A stretch of DNA of 64,000 nt, from assembly GCA_949361645.1 (NCBI GenBank), contig OX442416.1:16072674-16136673 (forward strand), written 5' to 3'. Positions 1 through 11,516 of the stretch are shown here, piece after piece; within the stretch, counting starts at the first letter, position 1, and every line of letters starts with the position of its first letter. The translations under genes were made by a program, and so were the position numbers. This stretch comes from Spongilla lacustris (taxonomy: Eukaryota > Porifera > Demospongiae > Spongillida > Spongillidae). The notes below the pieces were generated by a model. The model searched no databases, was not told the DNA's origin, and saw only the letters and a list, made by a program, of their open reading frames with translations.

Positions 1-687
1 TATGCAGTTTGTGATACTAACATAGCCTGCTGATTCAGACAACACTACACCACCACCACCACCGTAAGTAGCACTGTTGTTCTGAAATATGCAGTTTGCG
101 ATGCTAACATAGCCTGTTGGTCCATTCAACCACACAGCACCACCACTATATTTAGCACTGTTGTCTTGAAATGTGCAGTTTGTGATGTTAATGTTACCTT
201 TTGATCCATCCAACCACACAGCACCACCATCATAATAAGTAGCACTGTTGTTCTGAAATGTGCAGTTTGTGAGGCTAACATTGCCTGTTGATGCATCCAA
301 CTTGACAGCACTACCAACGTTGTTCTGAAATATGCAGGTTTTGATAAGAGTGTTTTCGGTGCTTGTTAGAATTATACCACAGGTAACGAACGTCACCCTC
401 TCCATGGTCAACTGTTGTACTGAAACAAACTGAAGTCCAGTTCCTTCGCAGCGAATCGTGGTGCTATTTATCGAAGACCCCATTATAGTCACGTTGTCAA
501 TATTGGATATGGTACACATCGTAGATATGCGATGTTCCCCACCGTCCAATACCACAGTTGTATTGGACTTGAGCGATCCGTTGCACAGGTAGTCGACGTC
601 CTGTAGAGCATAGTCAGGCGGTATGGTAGCAGTGAGGCTGACCACATAGCTCCCAAGGATTGATAACACAAGTACCGTGTTTGACAT
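1..687 (-). CDS. Beta-helix repeat membrane/secreted protein, N-terminal part (runs off left edge)
   Basis: Reading the minus strand from an ATG at 687 gives 229 codons without a stop to the window edge. The first 20-25 residues (MSNTVLVLSILGSYVVSLTA) look like a signal peptide. A conserved segment with GSSINSTTIRCEGTGLQF follows, then imperfect repeats of about 23 residues built on N(C)TFQNNSA...GGAVWLDGS, the pattern of right-handed parallel beta-helix (pectin-lyase-like) rungs. The protein closely matches the N-terminus of the large gene at 60606-64000, so the missing part may also carry a cysteine-rich neck and a membrane domain. An in-frame ATG at 807 would add 40 residues before the signal peptide; the 687 start is preferred because it puts the hydrophobic segment first. 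The family fold is inferred from repeat shape. No function is assigned beyond extracellular display. Confidence 0.8.
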   Translation of the reverse strand, partial: MSNTVLVLSILGSYVVSLTATIPPDYALQDVDYLCNGSLKSNTTVVLDGGEHRISTMCTISNIDNVTIMGSSINSTTIRCEGTGLQFVSVQQLTMERVTFVTCGIILTSTENTLIKTCIFQNNVGSAVKLDASTGNVSLTNCTFQNNSATYYDGGAVWLDGSKGNINITNCTFQDNSAKYSGGAVWLNGPTGYVSIANCIFQNNSATYGGGGGVVLSESAGYVSITNCI

Positions 688-1265
688 CTGCACCGATCCA
701 GAGCCGAGGTAAGTGCAATTTTCGATCGTATTCGTATTCCAAAAATACAAAATGCACGAATGCCAAATATATATACACAGATTTTGCTTATGATTGAAAT
801 TTATCATAGTACACGTGTATGACCTGAGGGGGAGATGCCAGCAACAGTTTATGTAGCATTGCAGGAATTTGAATAGTTGTCATACCTATAAAGATACAAG
901 TGTATCCTTGATAAATCCGCCTAGATGCAATTGCATGCATGAGCTTGAGGAGCTGAGCCGTTTTCCGTTAATGTTAAGCATGGCAAAAAGTCTAGTATAC
1001 ATGTATATAACTGTGAATTTGTGATCTGTGTGTTATCTGATGGCTCCGATCAATTTACGTGTTAAGGGAAGGACGGATCGCTTCTAAGGGCGCTATATAT
1101 GTAACTTTAAAGTTCAAAGTCACGGTTATAGGATTTAATTTGTCCATTTACTTTGTACAGAGTACAGCTTGAATTTATTAGAAAATTGTACATATTCACT
1201 TACAAGTGAACAAGATCATAGATAGCACAGCTGCAAAATACCTCCAATATTTAAGTAATAATAAT
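688..1265. other. Intergenic, nothing recognised
   Basis: This AT-rich stretch upstream of the left-edge gene should hold its promoter. No clear TATA box, coding pattern or repeat was identified. Confidence 0.4.
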
Positions 1266-1580
1266 CAGTGCTGCCGCGATATGATATCGCGATATGAGCC
1301 AGTAATATATCGCGACATCTTATCTTCAGATGATGGAGCGACATATATACTTACCTGAATGCTGCGAGATAAATACATCTTTTTTGGTGGCATAACATCA
1401 GTCACACCAACTAAATTTAGAAAGGAATTTAAAATCTTTGAAAAAAACCCACTTCCCCATCGAAAGAAGAAGTAAAAAAAAACCTCGTGTTTAACGATGT
1501 ATTATTTACCATGCCCGTGAACTCTTAACAAAAAATGCACGCGGTTACACGTTTAAATACGCTTACTTGGGCCATTTTAT
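1266..1580. mobile_element. hAT-like MITE fragment (CAGTGCTGCCGCGATAT end)
   Basis: The stretch begins with CAGTGCTGCCGCGATAT and further ATATCGCGATAT palindromes, the same terminus as the complete element at 10786-11508. Internal sequence around 1440-1573, read on the minus strand, resembles 11020-11190 of that element (conserved words GTGTAACCGCG and GAGTTCACG). No matching second end or target-site duplication was found, so this is probably a truncated copy. The right limit is approximate. Confidence 0.5.
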
Positions 1581-2466
1581 TTCGATGGGAGCGGTATATA
1601 CATGTGGGCCCGTGGCTGATCAGTACATGAATATGTATAGTAACGTTTTTCGTGGCATGTTTGCGATATTAATGTACATACATTAAGCGAATCTGACCGT
1701 CGACACGTTAGACAAGTAAATAACGATGGGCCTACTACGACCGCCTCCATAAGCCCACACAGCAAAGCAAGCGCTTCTTTTCTGGTATAGCCGTACACTG
1801 TGTACAATGGCCTAACTTGTACAAATGAAATTTTATGTGCAGTCTCCTCCAATTTTCCAATACGATAATTCATTCACTGACAAGGACACGTCGACAGAAA
1901 GGCAATTTAATATTAGAGCACGTGACATCTGCACTTTGTACGTTGACACTACCTCCGTTGAGTTGTAACCAGCCACAGCTTTGTCACCCCGTATGTGAAT
2001 ATTCATTACGGAAATCTAAACGGTCTGGACCTTAACTGCATTCATTATGGGAATGGTATTAACATCGTGCCCACAAAAATGATAAACAGCACTCGTCATG
2101 CACCTAGACCTGGAGTTTTTTAGTAGACATGCAGCAAATTTTATAATAGCTCAAATCTATGTAATTATAAACTTCCATGCACGATTGTGGTTAGCTAGCA
2201 GAATAGAAAATATGCAGCCTATCGTAGAGCTAGTTCGAGACGCTGGTTACGTCCCATCTTGGCCAAAAGCGATTTATGAAAGGTATTAGCAACGCAGAAA
2301 GGCTTTGCGGGCAAAGGCCGCCACTTCGACATATACCGATCGCAATGAGTGCATAATTATAAGTTCAATTAATTCATAATCACGCGCCTAAAAAAAAAGC
2401 CTATGACGGGCTATGTAGAGCAATAAATGAATAATTAATGTAAGCTTGTACTATTTACCAATCTAT
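1581..2466. other. No gene recognised
   Basis: Only short open frames occur here (for example 1835-2035 and 2098-2289). They show no domain, repeat or codon pattern that would support a gene. Confidence 0.4.
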
Positions 2467-2493
2467 AACCTAACCCTAAACCTAACCTAAGCC
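2467..2493. repeat. Short degenerate telomere-like (CCTAA/CCCTAA) array
   Basis: About five units of CCTAA, CCCTAAA and CCTAAG stand in a row. They resemble the animal telomere repeat, but the array is short and irregular and may be chance. Confidence 0.35.
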
Positions 2494-2700
2494 CAACGGC
2501 TTCGCTTGAAACGTACACTAACCGATCGATGAGTTGCCAAAAGACAAAAAAAAAGGGAGGGGTGGGGGGGGGGAAACGGGATTGGAACCTAGTACCATCC
2601 ACATCTCAGCCAGCCACAATATATTACCATACATACGTTACTTGTGCGTAATTATTCACTGCGGGTCAAAGTTTTATTAAACCTTCTCTCCTTAACGGTT

Positions 2701-2755
2701 CTTCCCCCGCCCCCCCCCCCCCACCCCCCCCCCCCACCCCCCCCCCCCCCCCCCT
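2701..2755. repeat. Poly-C tract
   Basis: An almost pure run of C of about 50 bases, broken by single A residues. A G-rich run lies at 2556-2573. C or G homopolymers of 15-50 bases recur through the window, often inside or at the ends of mobile elements. Confidence 0.9.
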
Positions 2756-2929
2756 TCCAATGCATAACTAACTTAAAGAAGGTCTCGCTTGCGAGACAAT
2801 GCAAGAAAGCCTGGAATCTAGTAATTCGTTTTTGTAGATATGCTAAACTATCTCGACTGTATTTAACATGTTTCTACGCAATTTTGTGATTTTCTTTTGC
2901 ATTGCGTGGGGCAATCGCACATGCAATGC

Positions 2930-3140
2930 AAGAACTGCATGCATGCATGTGACCGTATATCCGAAGCCGGCCTCAATAATTAAAGATACGTTCATGTTCA
3001 CTTAAGTAAGGTCTAGCTGATCTCTTGGCATCAGTGCAGCTGAGCTTGGATACTTTGTATTAATTGTAGAGATACGTCATGCGCTGAGCGTTTCCTTAGT
3101 ATACTGTATCATTACAAACAATAATCCTAACTAGAATACT
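2930..3140. repeat. Segmental duplication copy A, downstream flank
   Basis: This stretch matches 28060-28258 in the same orientation (shared words ATGTGACCGTATA, CTAGCTGATCTCTTGGCAT, AATAATCCTAACTAG). It is the 3' flank of the laccase locus. In copy A the homology breaks at 3141, where a retrotransposon is inserted, and resumes near 6274. Confidence 0.75.
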
Positions 3141-6100
3141 GACTTAATCGCATGTACGAGCACTAGGTTACCTTCTCCCTTTTTCTGTCCCATTACTAGA
3201 TGCTCTGTTGATCTTACAATTGGTAACATGTTAAACCATATACAAGCACACATCTTCGAGGGAATCAAGGTTCCTCAAGATTGGTTGAAGGTTCACAAGA
3301 AATCGATTTGTGCTAAGTGCCACAAGCTGATGGCAGCCAATAGATTGAAGGATCATAAGTGCCCAGAGTATTCCCACCCTGCATTTTGTTCAGTGCCTTC
3401 TAGTCAAGATGAAATCCTTACAGATGGAGACCTTGTATGGCCTTCGATAGATGAGGTCATGAATTTACGACGGCCAACACTCAAACACATCCCTCATCGT
3501 GATTGTCCTGCATTGGCCCAGGTGTTGGCAGAAGCAATCAGAGCCATTTTAGACAACCCTCAGTCAATGGAGGCATGGATAAGGCTACTTATGTTGCCTA
3601 AATGTGTCTTACCCTCTTCTAAGCGAGCTGGAAAGAAGCATAAGTTAATTGACACCTATCAGTAAGTTTTGTGAGTTGTGGTCAGATGGTAAGGAACGAC
3701 AACTTTGGCAAAAAGCAAAAGAGTCAGCTTTGCATTGCAGTAAAGCTCACAAGCCAAGCCGAATCATTTCAACCCAAGATGCTGAGTTATTGAGGATCAA
3801 TGGGGCTATAAGTTGTGCAGAACAGGGTCTATTTCACAAGGCGTGCACCATGCTTACATCAACTGGTTTGGCTCCGGATTCGGAGGCCACATGGGAGAAG
3901 CTGAAGGCCAAACATCCATTTGCTCCTCCCCCCATTGCTCCACCTACTGTAGACCAACAAGAAAGTTCACTGGATAAAGATTTTGACATCCTAAATTGTC
4001 TACAGAGCTTCCCTAAAGCCACTGCTTGTGGCCCTTCAATGTTAAGAGTGCAACATCTTATAGACGTGACAAGGAATGCTTTCCTGAATCGCGAGACTCA
4101 ATTGCCCAGCCTCCTTCATCAGCTTGTTATATTGCTTGCCTCAGGAGAGGCTCCTACCTCTCTAGCTCCCTACCTTGCTGGTGGAAACCTGGTGGCCCTG
4201 ATGAAGATAAAGGAAGGTGGTGAGTGGGACGTGAGGCCCATTCCTGTTGGAGAAGTTTTACGCCGTCTCACAGGTAAGTGCCTCTGTAGTGTGACCAAGA
4301 TCAAGGCTAGCCAGTTTTTTCATCCTCACCAGTATGGAGTGGCATGTCCTGGTGGGTCAGAGAAGATTGTGCACAGGCTTCGCTCTTGCATTGAGAAATA
4401 CTGGGGCAATGGAGATTTTGTGATTTTGAAGATCGACATGCACAATGCTTTTAACAGTGTCTCAAGGCAGTGGGTTTTGGATGAGTGCAAGGAGCATTTC
4501 CCCGAGCTGCTTCCCTGGGTTTCCTGGTGCTATAGCCAACACCCTTTACTTTGGTATACATCTGGTGTGCTGCACTCAGCTGATGGTGTCCAACAAGGTG
4601 ATCCACTTGGGCCACTGCTATTCGCCTTGGTGTTGCATAAACTAGTGATGAAGTTGGATGCTGAGCTCGGTGCAGATCTGCTCTTAAATGTGTGGTTCCT
4701 GGATGATGGTGCTTTGTGTGGCCCACGTGAAGTGATCATTCGAGCTCTGCAGATATTCATGGAAGATGGTCCTTCACTAGGCTTACATCTTAACTTAGCC
4801 AAGTGTGAATTGTTCAGTCCACAGAGTTTTAATGTTCTAACCCCGGATGGGGTCTTAATCAGTGAGCAGTCCTTTCCACCTCAGATTACTAAACGCTCAC
4901 ATATCCCAAATCTGGTAATGCTAGGTGCTCCCATCGGTGATACAAAGTTCTGTTCTGCCTTTGTTGAAGAGAAGCGGCTGGAGGCCCAAGAACTACTGCA
5001 ACTAATTCCCAAGTTGCATGAACCCCAGGTAGCTGTCACCTTACTGCGCAAGTGTGGTCCACCTAGCCCGTAGCACTCCTTCAGATCTTGTGACCGTAGC
5101 CCTGATAAGGTTTGATTGTGATGTTCGCAGTTGTTTTGAGGAGTGTGGGGCTATTCAACTAACTGAAAATGCTTGGTCACAAGCACGTTTGAGCATCAGT
5201 CGAGGGGGATTTGGACTGCGCTCTTTAAGGCGGCATTCCCCTGCTGCTTGCCTGGCTTCCTTATGTGCCTCTGGGAGCAGTTCAGCAGACATGGAGCACA
5301 GGGTAGAAAGAGCTCGAGAGCAATTTAATTGCTCTGTTCCTGATAGTAAGGCAGTAGCGGATTCCTCAACCATTATGGAATCCCCACCAAAGCAGGCTTC
5401 CTTATCTGCAGTCCTTGAAGACCTAGACCAAGCAGCCCTTTGGGAGGCTTCTTCACCTACTACCAGATCGAGACTTTTGGCTGTGACTGCCCCAGGAGCT
5501 CTGATTGGTTAAAGGTAAGTCCATCCCCCGGTCTGGGTCTGCGGCTGTCCCCAGATGAAGCCCAAGTTCTGATTAAATGGTGGCTGGGCCTCCCACTTTT
5601 TGAAGATGGTGCCACTTGCCCTCTGTGTGGACCTCAGGAGCCCCTGGATAAGCTAGGTCACCATGCCACCACATGTAAAAGAGGACCACATGTTTGCCGC
5701 CGTCACAATGTTTTAAGAGATGTTTTATTTGAATTTTTCAGTCGAGCTCTGCTTTCTCCTGAGCTGGAGAAGGGAAGTGGCATGGACCATTCGCATTCCC
5801 AAACCCGTCCAGCTGATATCCTGGTTCCATCGTGGTCCATTGGAAAATCTGCTGCCTGTGATGTCACAGTTGTGAATCCGCTCAACCCAAGCTTGATTCT
5901 GGGAGCGAGCACAACTGTGGGTTACTCGGCAGCAGAGAAAGAAGTGGTCAAAATGACTAAGAATGGCCCGAAGTGTGCAGAACTTGGGTGGGAGTGCATT
6001 CCCCTGGCTGTAGAAACATATGGTGGTTGGGGAGAGAAGGCCCAGGAAATGTTCAACCGGATCAGCAGGAGGTTGGCAGTGGGCTCAGCCTCCAGTGAAG

Positions 6101-6273
6101 CCAGGGTGAGGCAGGACATGTATGGGAGACTAAGCCTGACCTTGGTGAGGGAGAACGCTAAGGCTATCCTGGCAAGATCCAGCTGGCCTGTTAGCTGAAC
6201 CCTTATGTGTTGTAATGTGTTAGTATGAAGTTGTATCGTAAACTTATAAATTTATTGCCTAGCAACACAAAAC
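3141..6273 (+). mobile_element. R2-like (restriction-endonuclease-type) non-LTR retrotransposon insertion
   Basis: The block is absent from duplication copy B, where AACTAG runs straight into ACATGTA at about 28253. In copy A, AACTAG stands at both ends (about 3133-3140 and 6270-6276), consistent with a target-site duplication of about 6 bp. The insert carries a zinc-finger, reverse-transcriptase and endonuclease reading frame and has no long terminal repeats and no obvious poly-A tail. The 5' end may be truncated, since only one zinc-finger-like motif precedes the polymerase. Boundaries come from comparing the two copies by eye and may be off by several bases. Confidence 0.7.
3228..6198 (+). 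pseudogene. Retrotransposon polyprotein: zinc finger, reverse transcriptase, restriction-like endonuclease (three frameshifts)
   Basis: Four overlapping open stretches make one protein of about 990 residues: 3228-3665, up to 5073, up to 5512, and to the stop at 6198. The first carries a CCHC-type finger (CAKC...HKC). The second holds the polymerase, with motif A around KIDMHNAFNSVSR, GVQQGDPLGPLLFALVL, and motif C as FLDDG rather than the common FADD. The last holds the endonuclease: CPLC...GHHATTC, the RHN motif, RPADILV and AACDVTVV, the CCHC plus PD..D layout of R2-type endonucleases. Shifts near 3650-3665, 5055-5075 and 5495-5512 break the frame, and stops follow at once. The catalytic residues are intact, so the copy is recent but probably dead. 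Related fragments lie at 45396-46342 and 49645-50330. Confidence 0.85.
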
Positions 6274-6359
6274 TAGTATAGACATGTAGATTTAGTGTAT
6301 GATGTGTATCACGCTTGTGTTGTACGAAACGACTAATCATGCACTATCAAAAGAGTTCA

Positions 6360-8520
6360 GTAATATAGGGTTATCGGTGATCTCATCCTATCTACATGTG
6401 CAAGGGAGCGAGGTAAAGCGGAATTCAATGGTAACTTAAAATCCCTGCATGACGTCATTCCTATAGGAGCCTTTTTTTGTAACACTTCAGCTATATTTAG
6501 CACCATGGCCATACCCTCCATGTGATGGGTGTCCAAGTGGCAGTGAAGAAACCAGTACCCAGGACGTGAAGAAACAAACTAGATTATCACGTATGCTCCT
6601 CTGGATAGGATTACGGTATCTTTGCGGACAGTATACGGACTCAGGTTGACTGGCGGACGTCTTCCCTTCCTCCTGTGTAAATTCGTACAAGGGCGTTCGC
6701 CATTAAAGGTGTCCGCATCCCTCTCATCTGCCTGGCAAGAGAGTGCTCCATTGGTGCTGGATGTAAACCCTCTGATATCATCATAGCCGCCGTAACCTAC
6801 AGCTGCAACAAAGAAGCTGTGACCATGGAGATGAATCGCGTGGAACTCGTTTCCAAAATTGATCAGAACCAGTCGCACAGTTTTTCCGTAAGGAATGGAT
6901 AGCATCTGAAGACACCTGCAACCATCGAGGCAAGACTGCGAAGCCAGCGAAGGGCACGTGATACCAGCAAGGTCAATCGAACCAAATAAAGATTGAAGTT
7001 GGAGCGGTTCCGGCGGCAAAAGTAAGCTCCTTCCGTTAACATTATCAGGCAGCTGACCTTGAGCTCCACTGTAACCAACGTTTAGAAAGTACTCCTGAGT
7101 CCTGACCTGCGCTAGGTTCATTACATGGAAGCCTTTTCACTGATGTCGGGTGGAGAAGTTGAAACTATCGAGGTTTACACATCTTGTGTGATATGACATA
7201 TGGAAAGCTTAGAAGGGACAGTTAACAGCGACACATGGAGAGGACTGAGTGCAAGAGTTCGATGGAGTGGACTTGATGTTAGAGTAGTCCGTCGAACTGG
7301 GCTCTTTCGCATATGAATAATACAGAACAGCCCGCACAGAGTTCCCAAGCGACGGATACGGAGGCCCTGCATGGTATCCGTTATGTTTACCTCCAACGTT
7401 TCAATTCTGATCCAGTAGTATTTAGCAGGGTTTGCATCGGCGTTCAAGATGAAGTCGAAGCGTTCGCCAGGATAAACAATGAGGTAATCGACTTGACTTA
7501 TGGGTTGAGTGAGGAATCCATCCGTGGAAATCACTGTGAGCTTGTGCTGATCGATGGAGATTTTGTAGCCAAACAGTGACTGGCCGCCTATCACGCGAAA
7601 GCGGTAACTCTTCATATAATCCACCTTGAAGGTCGCTAACCTTGACTTCTCAAAAGGCACGTCGCGATGTTTACCCTTGCCGTTAATTAGACCGGAGTAA
7701 AATGGAATCGAACCGTGATCCGACCCATCTGGAAGGTTTGATGTGCTATAAGGAGACCCTATCGTTGATAATTCACCAACCGCCGACGGGTAATAATTAC
7801 CCGCTGAATGCATGACCGTAAATACGTCCATGAACGGTTGCGGCCACCAATCTTGTAGGATGAGCGTGTGCTGATCGGGAAAGTCATTCAGATCACGGTA
7901 AGCAGCGTCCACCTTTTTTTCTCGCACAATGAGTGCCCCCAATAGTCCGTCCCCTCTCTGCCCTTCAACGTGGCTGTGGTACCAAAACGTTCCCGACGGT
8001 TGGGCTTTGAAAATGTATCGGAACGTGCCCAGGCTTGTGAGTGGACACTAGGACACGAAACCAACGCCGTCCATCCACGGCGTGTCCTTCTGAAGCTGCC
8101 CATGCATGCCAGTGAATTGTGATGCTCTCACCTCGTATGTTGTTCTTCACGTTGACGATGACCATCTGGTTCTCCGTCACGATAAGCGTCGGCCCTGGGC
8201 TACGACCATTGATTGCATAGAACGGGCGGTAGGTCTTGCCGTCTACCGTAGCCGCCTCCGTATATCCGACGTCGTAATTATTGCCGTCGTAGGAGACAAC
8301 CTTACCGTCGTCATTGATATTTACTGGGTATCGCGTGAATGTCTGGAGAGAGGAAATCTGGAGGTCAAATTCACACGAAGTTGCAGCCTTGTCGCAGCTG
8401 CAAGAAGCGATGCCGTAGCCGCACGGAACGTGATGGATCGTACATGTACGTCGTACGGCGTCCATGCACGTAACGAGACGTTAGTAGGAGCAGAATCTGC
8501 AGAAGTATAAACGCCTCCAT
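6360..8520 (-). pseudogene. Laccase-type multicopper oxidase pseudogene
   Basis: This is a close copy of the intact gene at 28397-30514, start ATG at 8520 with the same signal peptide (MEAFILLQILLLLTSRYVHG). Seen lesions are: a 4-bp insertion near 8462 that shifts the frame just after the signal peptide; a frameshift near 8100 directly after the first copper motif IHWH; a CAG-to-TAG stop at 8048-8050; a frameshift near 7372; another near 7105; and a CAG-to-TAG stop at 6579-6581 just before the last copper motif. The copper motifs themselves, the TATA box and the flanks are preserved, so inactivation is recent. The original stop is altered; the final frame now ends near 6360. A truncated transcript is possible but no functional oxidase could result. 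Confidence 0.93.
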
Positions 8521-8613
8521 CACAGCATGTAGCAACTGCACACCCGAATAAGTGTGTTAATAGCTCCGGAAATTTTTCGGTGCGCGCAGAATAGGTGTAT
8601 TGAGTAAATGCCA

Positions 8614-8623
8614 CCTTTTATAA
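8614..8623 (-). promoter_or_regulatory. TATA box of the laccase pseudogene
   Basis: TTATAAAAGG on the minus strand lies about 95 bases before the ATG at 8520. The same element stands before the intact copy at 30611-30620. Confidence 0.6.
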
Positions 8624-8941
8624 TAATTCTACATGTCTAAATGTGGACGCGCATCTTGATTGCTACTAATTCGCTCCATCCTGGCGCCGAAACCTACAAG
8701 CTGATAGACGCATGCATGCGTGACAAACGGCTTTCGAATAAGTCCGTCCGGCTATATTTCTACACCTAGTATAGTGATTGTATACAAATTGTATTGTATT
8801 GTGGAAGTAAATCACTGATGCTTTGTCATTTTTCTCTCACCGGCTGTGAGCATATACCTGAATGAACATAGTTATACATATAAGTGCTCCAAATCCGCTA
8901 TAACTCAGTGCGCTGATGTATTATAGTGCCACCTAGGCATA

Positions 8942-9987
8942 TACATGTAGGTAGGGATGTTACAAAAAAATTCAAATCCAGCCAATAGAAACAAAACTAG
9001 CATGCACCGTCGAAAAGAGCGCAAAAAACAAAACTATGATATTCAAACCTAGCGCAGATGTTTAATACTTAAAAAGTTATCAAAACTTGAATAGCAAAAA
9101 TTATCGTTAATTTTTGTCATGCACGGACCTCAATGAGAGCCGTGCGACCCTTTCTGCGTATCGATAAATTGCATGAAATTAGCAACAAAATACTGTTTGA
9201 ACTTTCTGTGACCATAGAAAATGGGTTCTTCTATTGAATGTCTTTATGAAAGGATTAAACTCATAACTATAAGAGTGCACCATTGTTCAGAACAAAAACA
9301 GTTTTCACTCAAAACGGCTAACTATATCACTCCAAATCCTGATTCTGAGTGATATAGTTAGCCGGCCGTTTTGAGTGAAATCCATTAAACTGTTTGAAGT
9401 ATATGTAAAACCGCTTTGCACTTCACAGCGCTATACTATTGTTTTCTTACCATCCGTCTTTTGTGATGTCACCTGTGTCTCATGCCTTGGGTCCTCTACT
9501 GAAACAGAAACAGAGAACAAAATGATAGTTAATCAATACACAAGTGTAACAACTAAACAAGTTAAATAATCTATATGTAAATCAATAGATGTAAATAGTA
9601 TACCAAATGTCGGGCGTTATAACATTGTTTGGAATCGTCAGATTGTCTTCAAACTTAGTCAAACACAAGATAATAACTACGAGTACTACGAGTCCAGATA
9701 GTTTTCTAAGTGGTCTGAACCTTAGATCTGGGTGTTCTGATACGTAAAAGATGTGTCATTTTTAGTAACGGTCAATACCGTCAAGACGTACTAGAGTGAA
9801 TTTCAAAAAGTAAAAACAGAATGCCGAAGAGGAGCCTTCGTACTATGGCAGTAACTAAGCAACTACCATAAATGCCACGCCGTGAACCAACAGGAGGTCG
9901 CTACATCAGACATACGCGAAGAAGTGTTGAAAATTTGGACGCAAAAGATAGGAACAAGATGCATGCAGGCGGAAAATTATGTAAACA
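8942..9987. mobile_element. About 1.0 kb insertion private to duplication copy A
   Basis: Copy B reads straight from CACCTAGGCATATA into GGCG at about 31370, whereas copy A has 1 kb between these words. The ends are weakly inverted (TAGGTA...TGTTACA at the left, TAGGTATGTTTACA on the opposite strand at the right). The interior has a strong hairpin at 9303-9380 and no long reading frame. The element type is unknown. A secondary-loss explanation in copy B is less likely but not excluded. Confidence 0.5.
9303..9380. repeat. Near-perfect hairpin, about 30-bp arms
   Basis: The arm TTTCACTCAAAACGG plus CTAACTATATCACTC is repeated in inverse orientation at 9347-9380, with four extra bases (GGCC) in one arm and a loop of 14 bases. 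It sits inside the A-specific insertion. Confidence 0.85.
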
Positions 9988-10257
9988 TACCTAATATAGG
10001 CGTATGCATGTATACATGCATGCATGTCACACAACGATAAATTATCTGTGCTTCAGCTCTCATGATTTTTTTAAGTGAATTTAGTCATACATGTATATAT
10101 GTGTTGATCGAGTCACGATTCCATATACGTGAAACCCTTTAAGTACATATTTGGTTATGGCAAAGCAGCCGTGCTAAAGAATTCCCCACATGGTAATTAC
10201 CTGGAACAGGAATTTGTAACCCATGCATGCACATCAGTGATGTTAAAGGGCCATTCT

Positions 10258-10343
10258 CCCCCCCTCCCCCCTCCCCCCTCCCCCCTCCCCCCTCCCCCCT
10301 CCCCCCTCCCCCCTCCCCCCTCCCCCCTCCCCCCCCCCCCCCC
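10258..10343. repeat. (CCCCCT)n / poly-C tract
   Basis: About ten CCCCCCT units are followed by a pure C run. It stands exactly where copy B has a 25-base C run (31646-31670), so the tract is inherited by both copies and has expanded differently. The open frames over it encode only proline and serine and are not genes. Confidence 0.9.
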
Positions 10344-10785
10344 GCAACACACTATGGGGTGTTCGTACGCCTGTTTAGGAATAACACCCTATGGAGTGTA
10401 GTGGTAACCGCTCAGTGTTTGAGGCAACTCGTCACCCCTGAAGTGTAGCCAGTATACTCTATTGGGTGTTGACACAGGCATCAATAGTTCGTGTATGCCC
10501 CGTAATCTTATGATTCAGCATGACTTGATATTAATAAACTATACAACAACTGCTGAATTGATTTCAATAAAACGTTGACAATATTAAATACAACATGTAC
10601 AACAAAACTACAAGCATGTCTTTAGGGCCAATGAGTTGAAACTCTATGCCGTTAACAGTTTACAAGATGTGAAAACAAAATAGGCGTCAACAAAACATGT
10701 ATGCCATGCAATACTATAGTTTGCTAACAGACGACTGTTTGTTATTATCATTAACATAGGAATTCATTACAACAATACACACAAC

Positions 10786-11508
10786 CAGGGCTGCCGCGAT
10801 ATATCGCGATATTTTTTATATATCGCGATATTTTTTTGGTCATATCGCGATACAAACGTACATGGATATACGGAGATAGCCAGAAGAATAGACGGAGAAA
10901 GACGGAAATATACGAAAAGTCATTCAGCAGATGCAACTAGTATTGGGCCACACATGCACATACATTCGAATTCAGCTGCGGTGCTGCTTACATATATACT
11001 GTAAATTATCCGCGCCCATTGAAATTCAGCCGCCCGTGTAAGTATTTAAAAGTGTAACCGCGAACGCTTATAATAAGTTCTCTTTTTCACCATATTATAC
11101 TGACATGTATTATTTCCTGAAATATTGTCACGGAAGAGTTCACGTTTATGGAGATAAAATCGTTTACACGAGTCTTTTTTTTTTCGATGAGGAAGATGAA
11201 TGGGGCCACAAAATCATTTTGGAATCATTATGTGATCGGAAAGCATATATGTTCAATCACGCAGTGATTTAATCCTCTCTTAAATTCTTTTCCTGCATGT
11301 GATACTGTGCCATTTTATGTTTTTGTTCTTGTGTTGCCACCACAACAACGCAACCTCAATTTGCATGAAAATGGTGTGGTTATTGATAAATAATTGCTCG
11401 ATGAATATACTTAAAAATATCGCGATACTATATCGCGATATTTTACTCATATCGCGATATATCGCGATATAGGCGATATCGGCTAAAGACCATATCGCAG
11501 CAGCACTG
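10786..11508. mobile_element. hAT-type MITE with 8-bp target-site duplication
   Basis: This 723-bp element has inverted ends CAGGGCTGCCGCGATAT and, on the other strand, CAGTGCTGCTGCGATAT. Both are followed by clusters of ATATCGCGATAT. Flanks are CACACAAC (10778-10785) and CATACAAC (11509-11516), an 8-bp duplication with one mismatch. Ends beginning CAG and 8-bp duplications are typical of hAT elements. No transposase is encoded. Confidence 0.75.
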
Positions 11509-11516
11509 CATACAAC

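Larger units (their letters stand above)
6274..10390. repeat. Segmental duplication copy A, laccase block
   Basis: Direct homology to 28300-31805 covers the laccase gene, its 5' flank and the start of the dispersed repeat ending in a C-rich run. Offsets between copies are about 22020 at the gene 3' side, 22015 at the 5' flank and 21386 at the C-run, reflecting insertions private to each copy (8942-9987 here, 30908-31313 in B). Confidence 0.85.

Noticed and set aside
2644..2889. 81-codon plus-strand frame with poly-proline
   Set aside because: It is open only because of a C homopolymer; no start context or conserved content.
7313..7579. 88-codon plus-strand frame, repeated in the intact copy's sequence
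   Set aside because: It is the antisense shadow of the laccase coding region.
10129..10448. Proline-rich frames
   Set aside because: They cross the C-rich tract of repeat R and differ completely from the same position in copy B.
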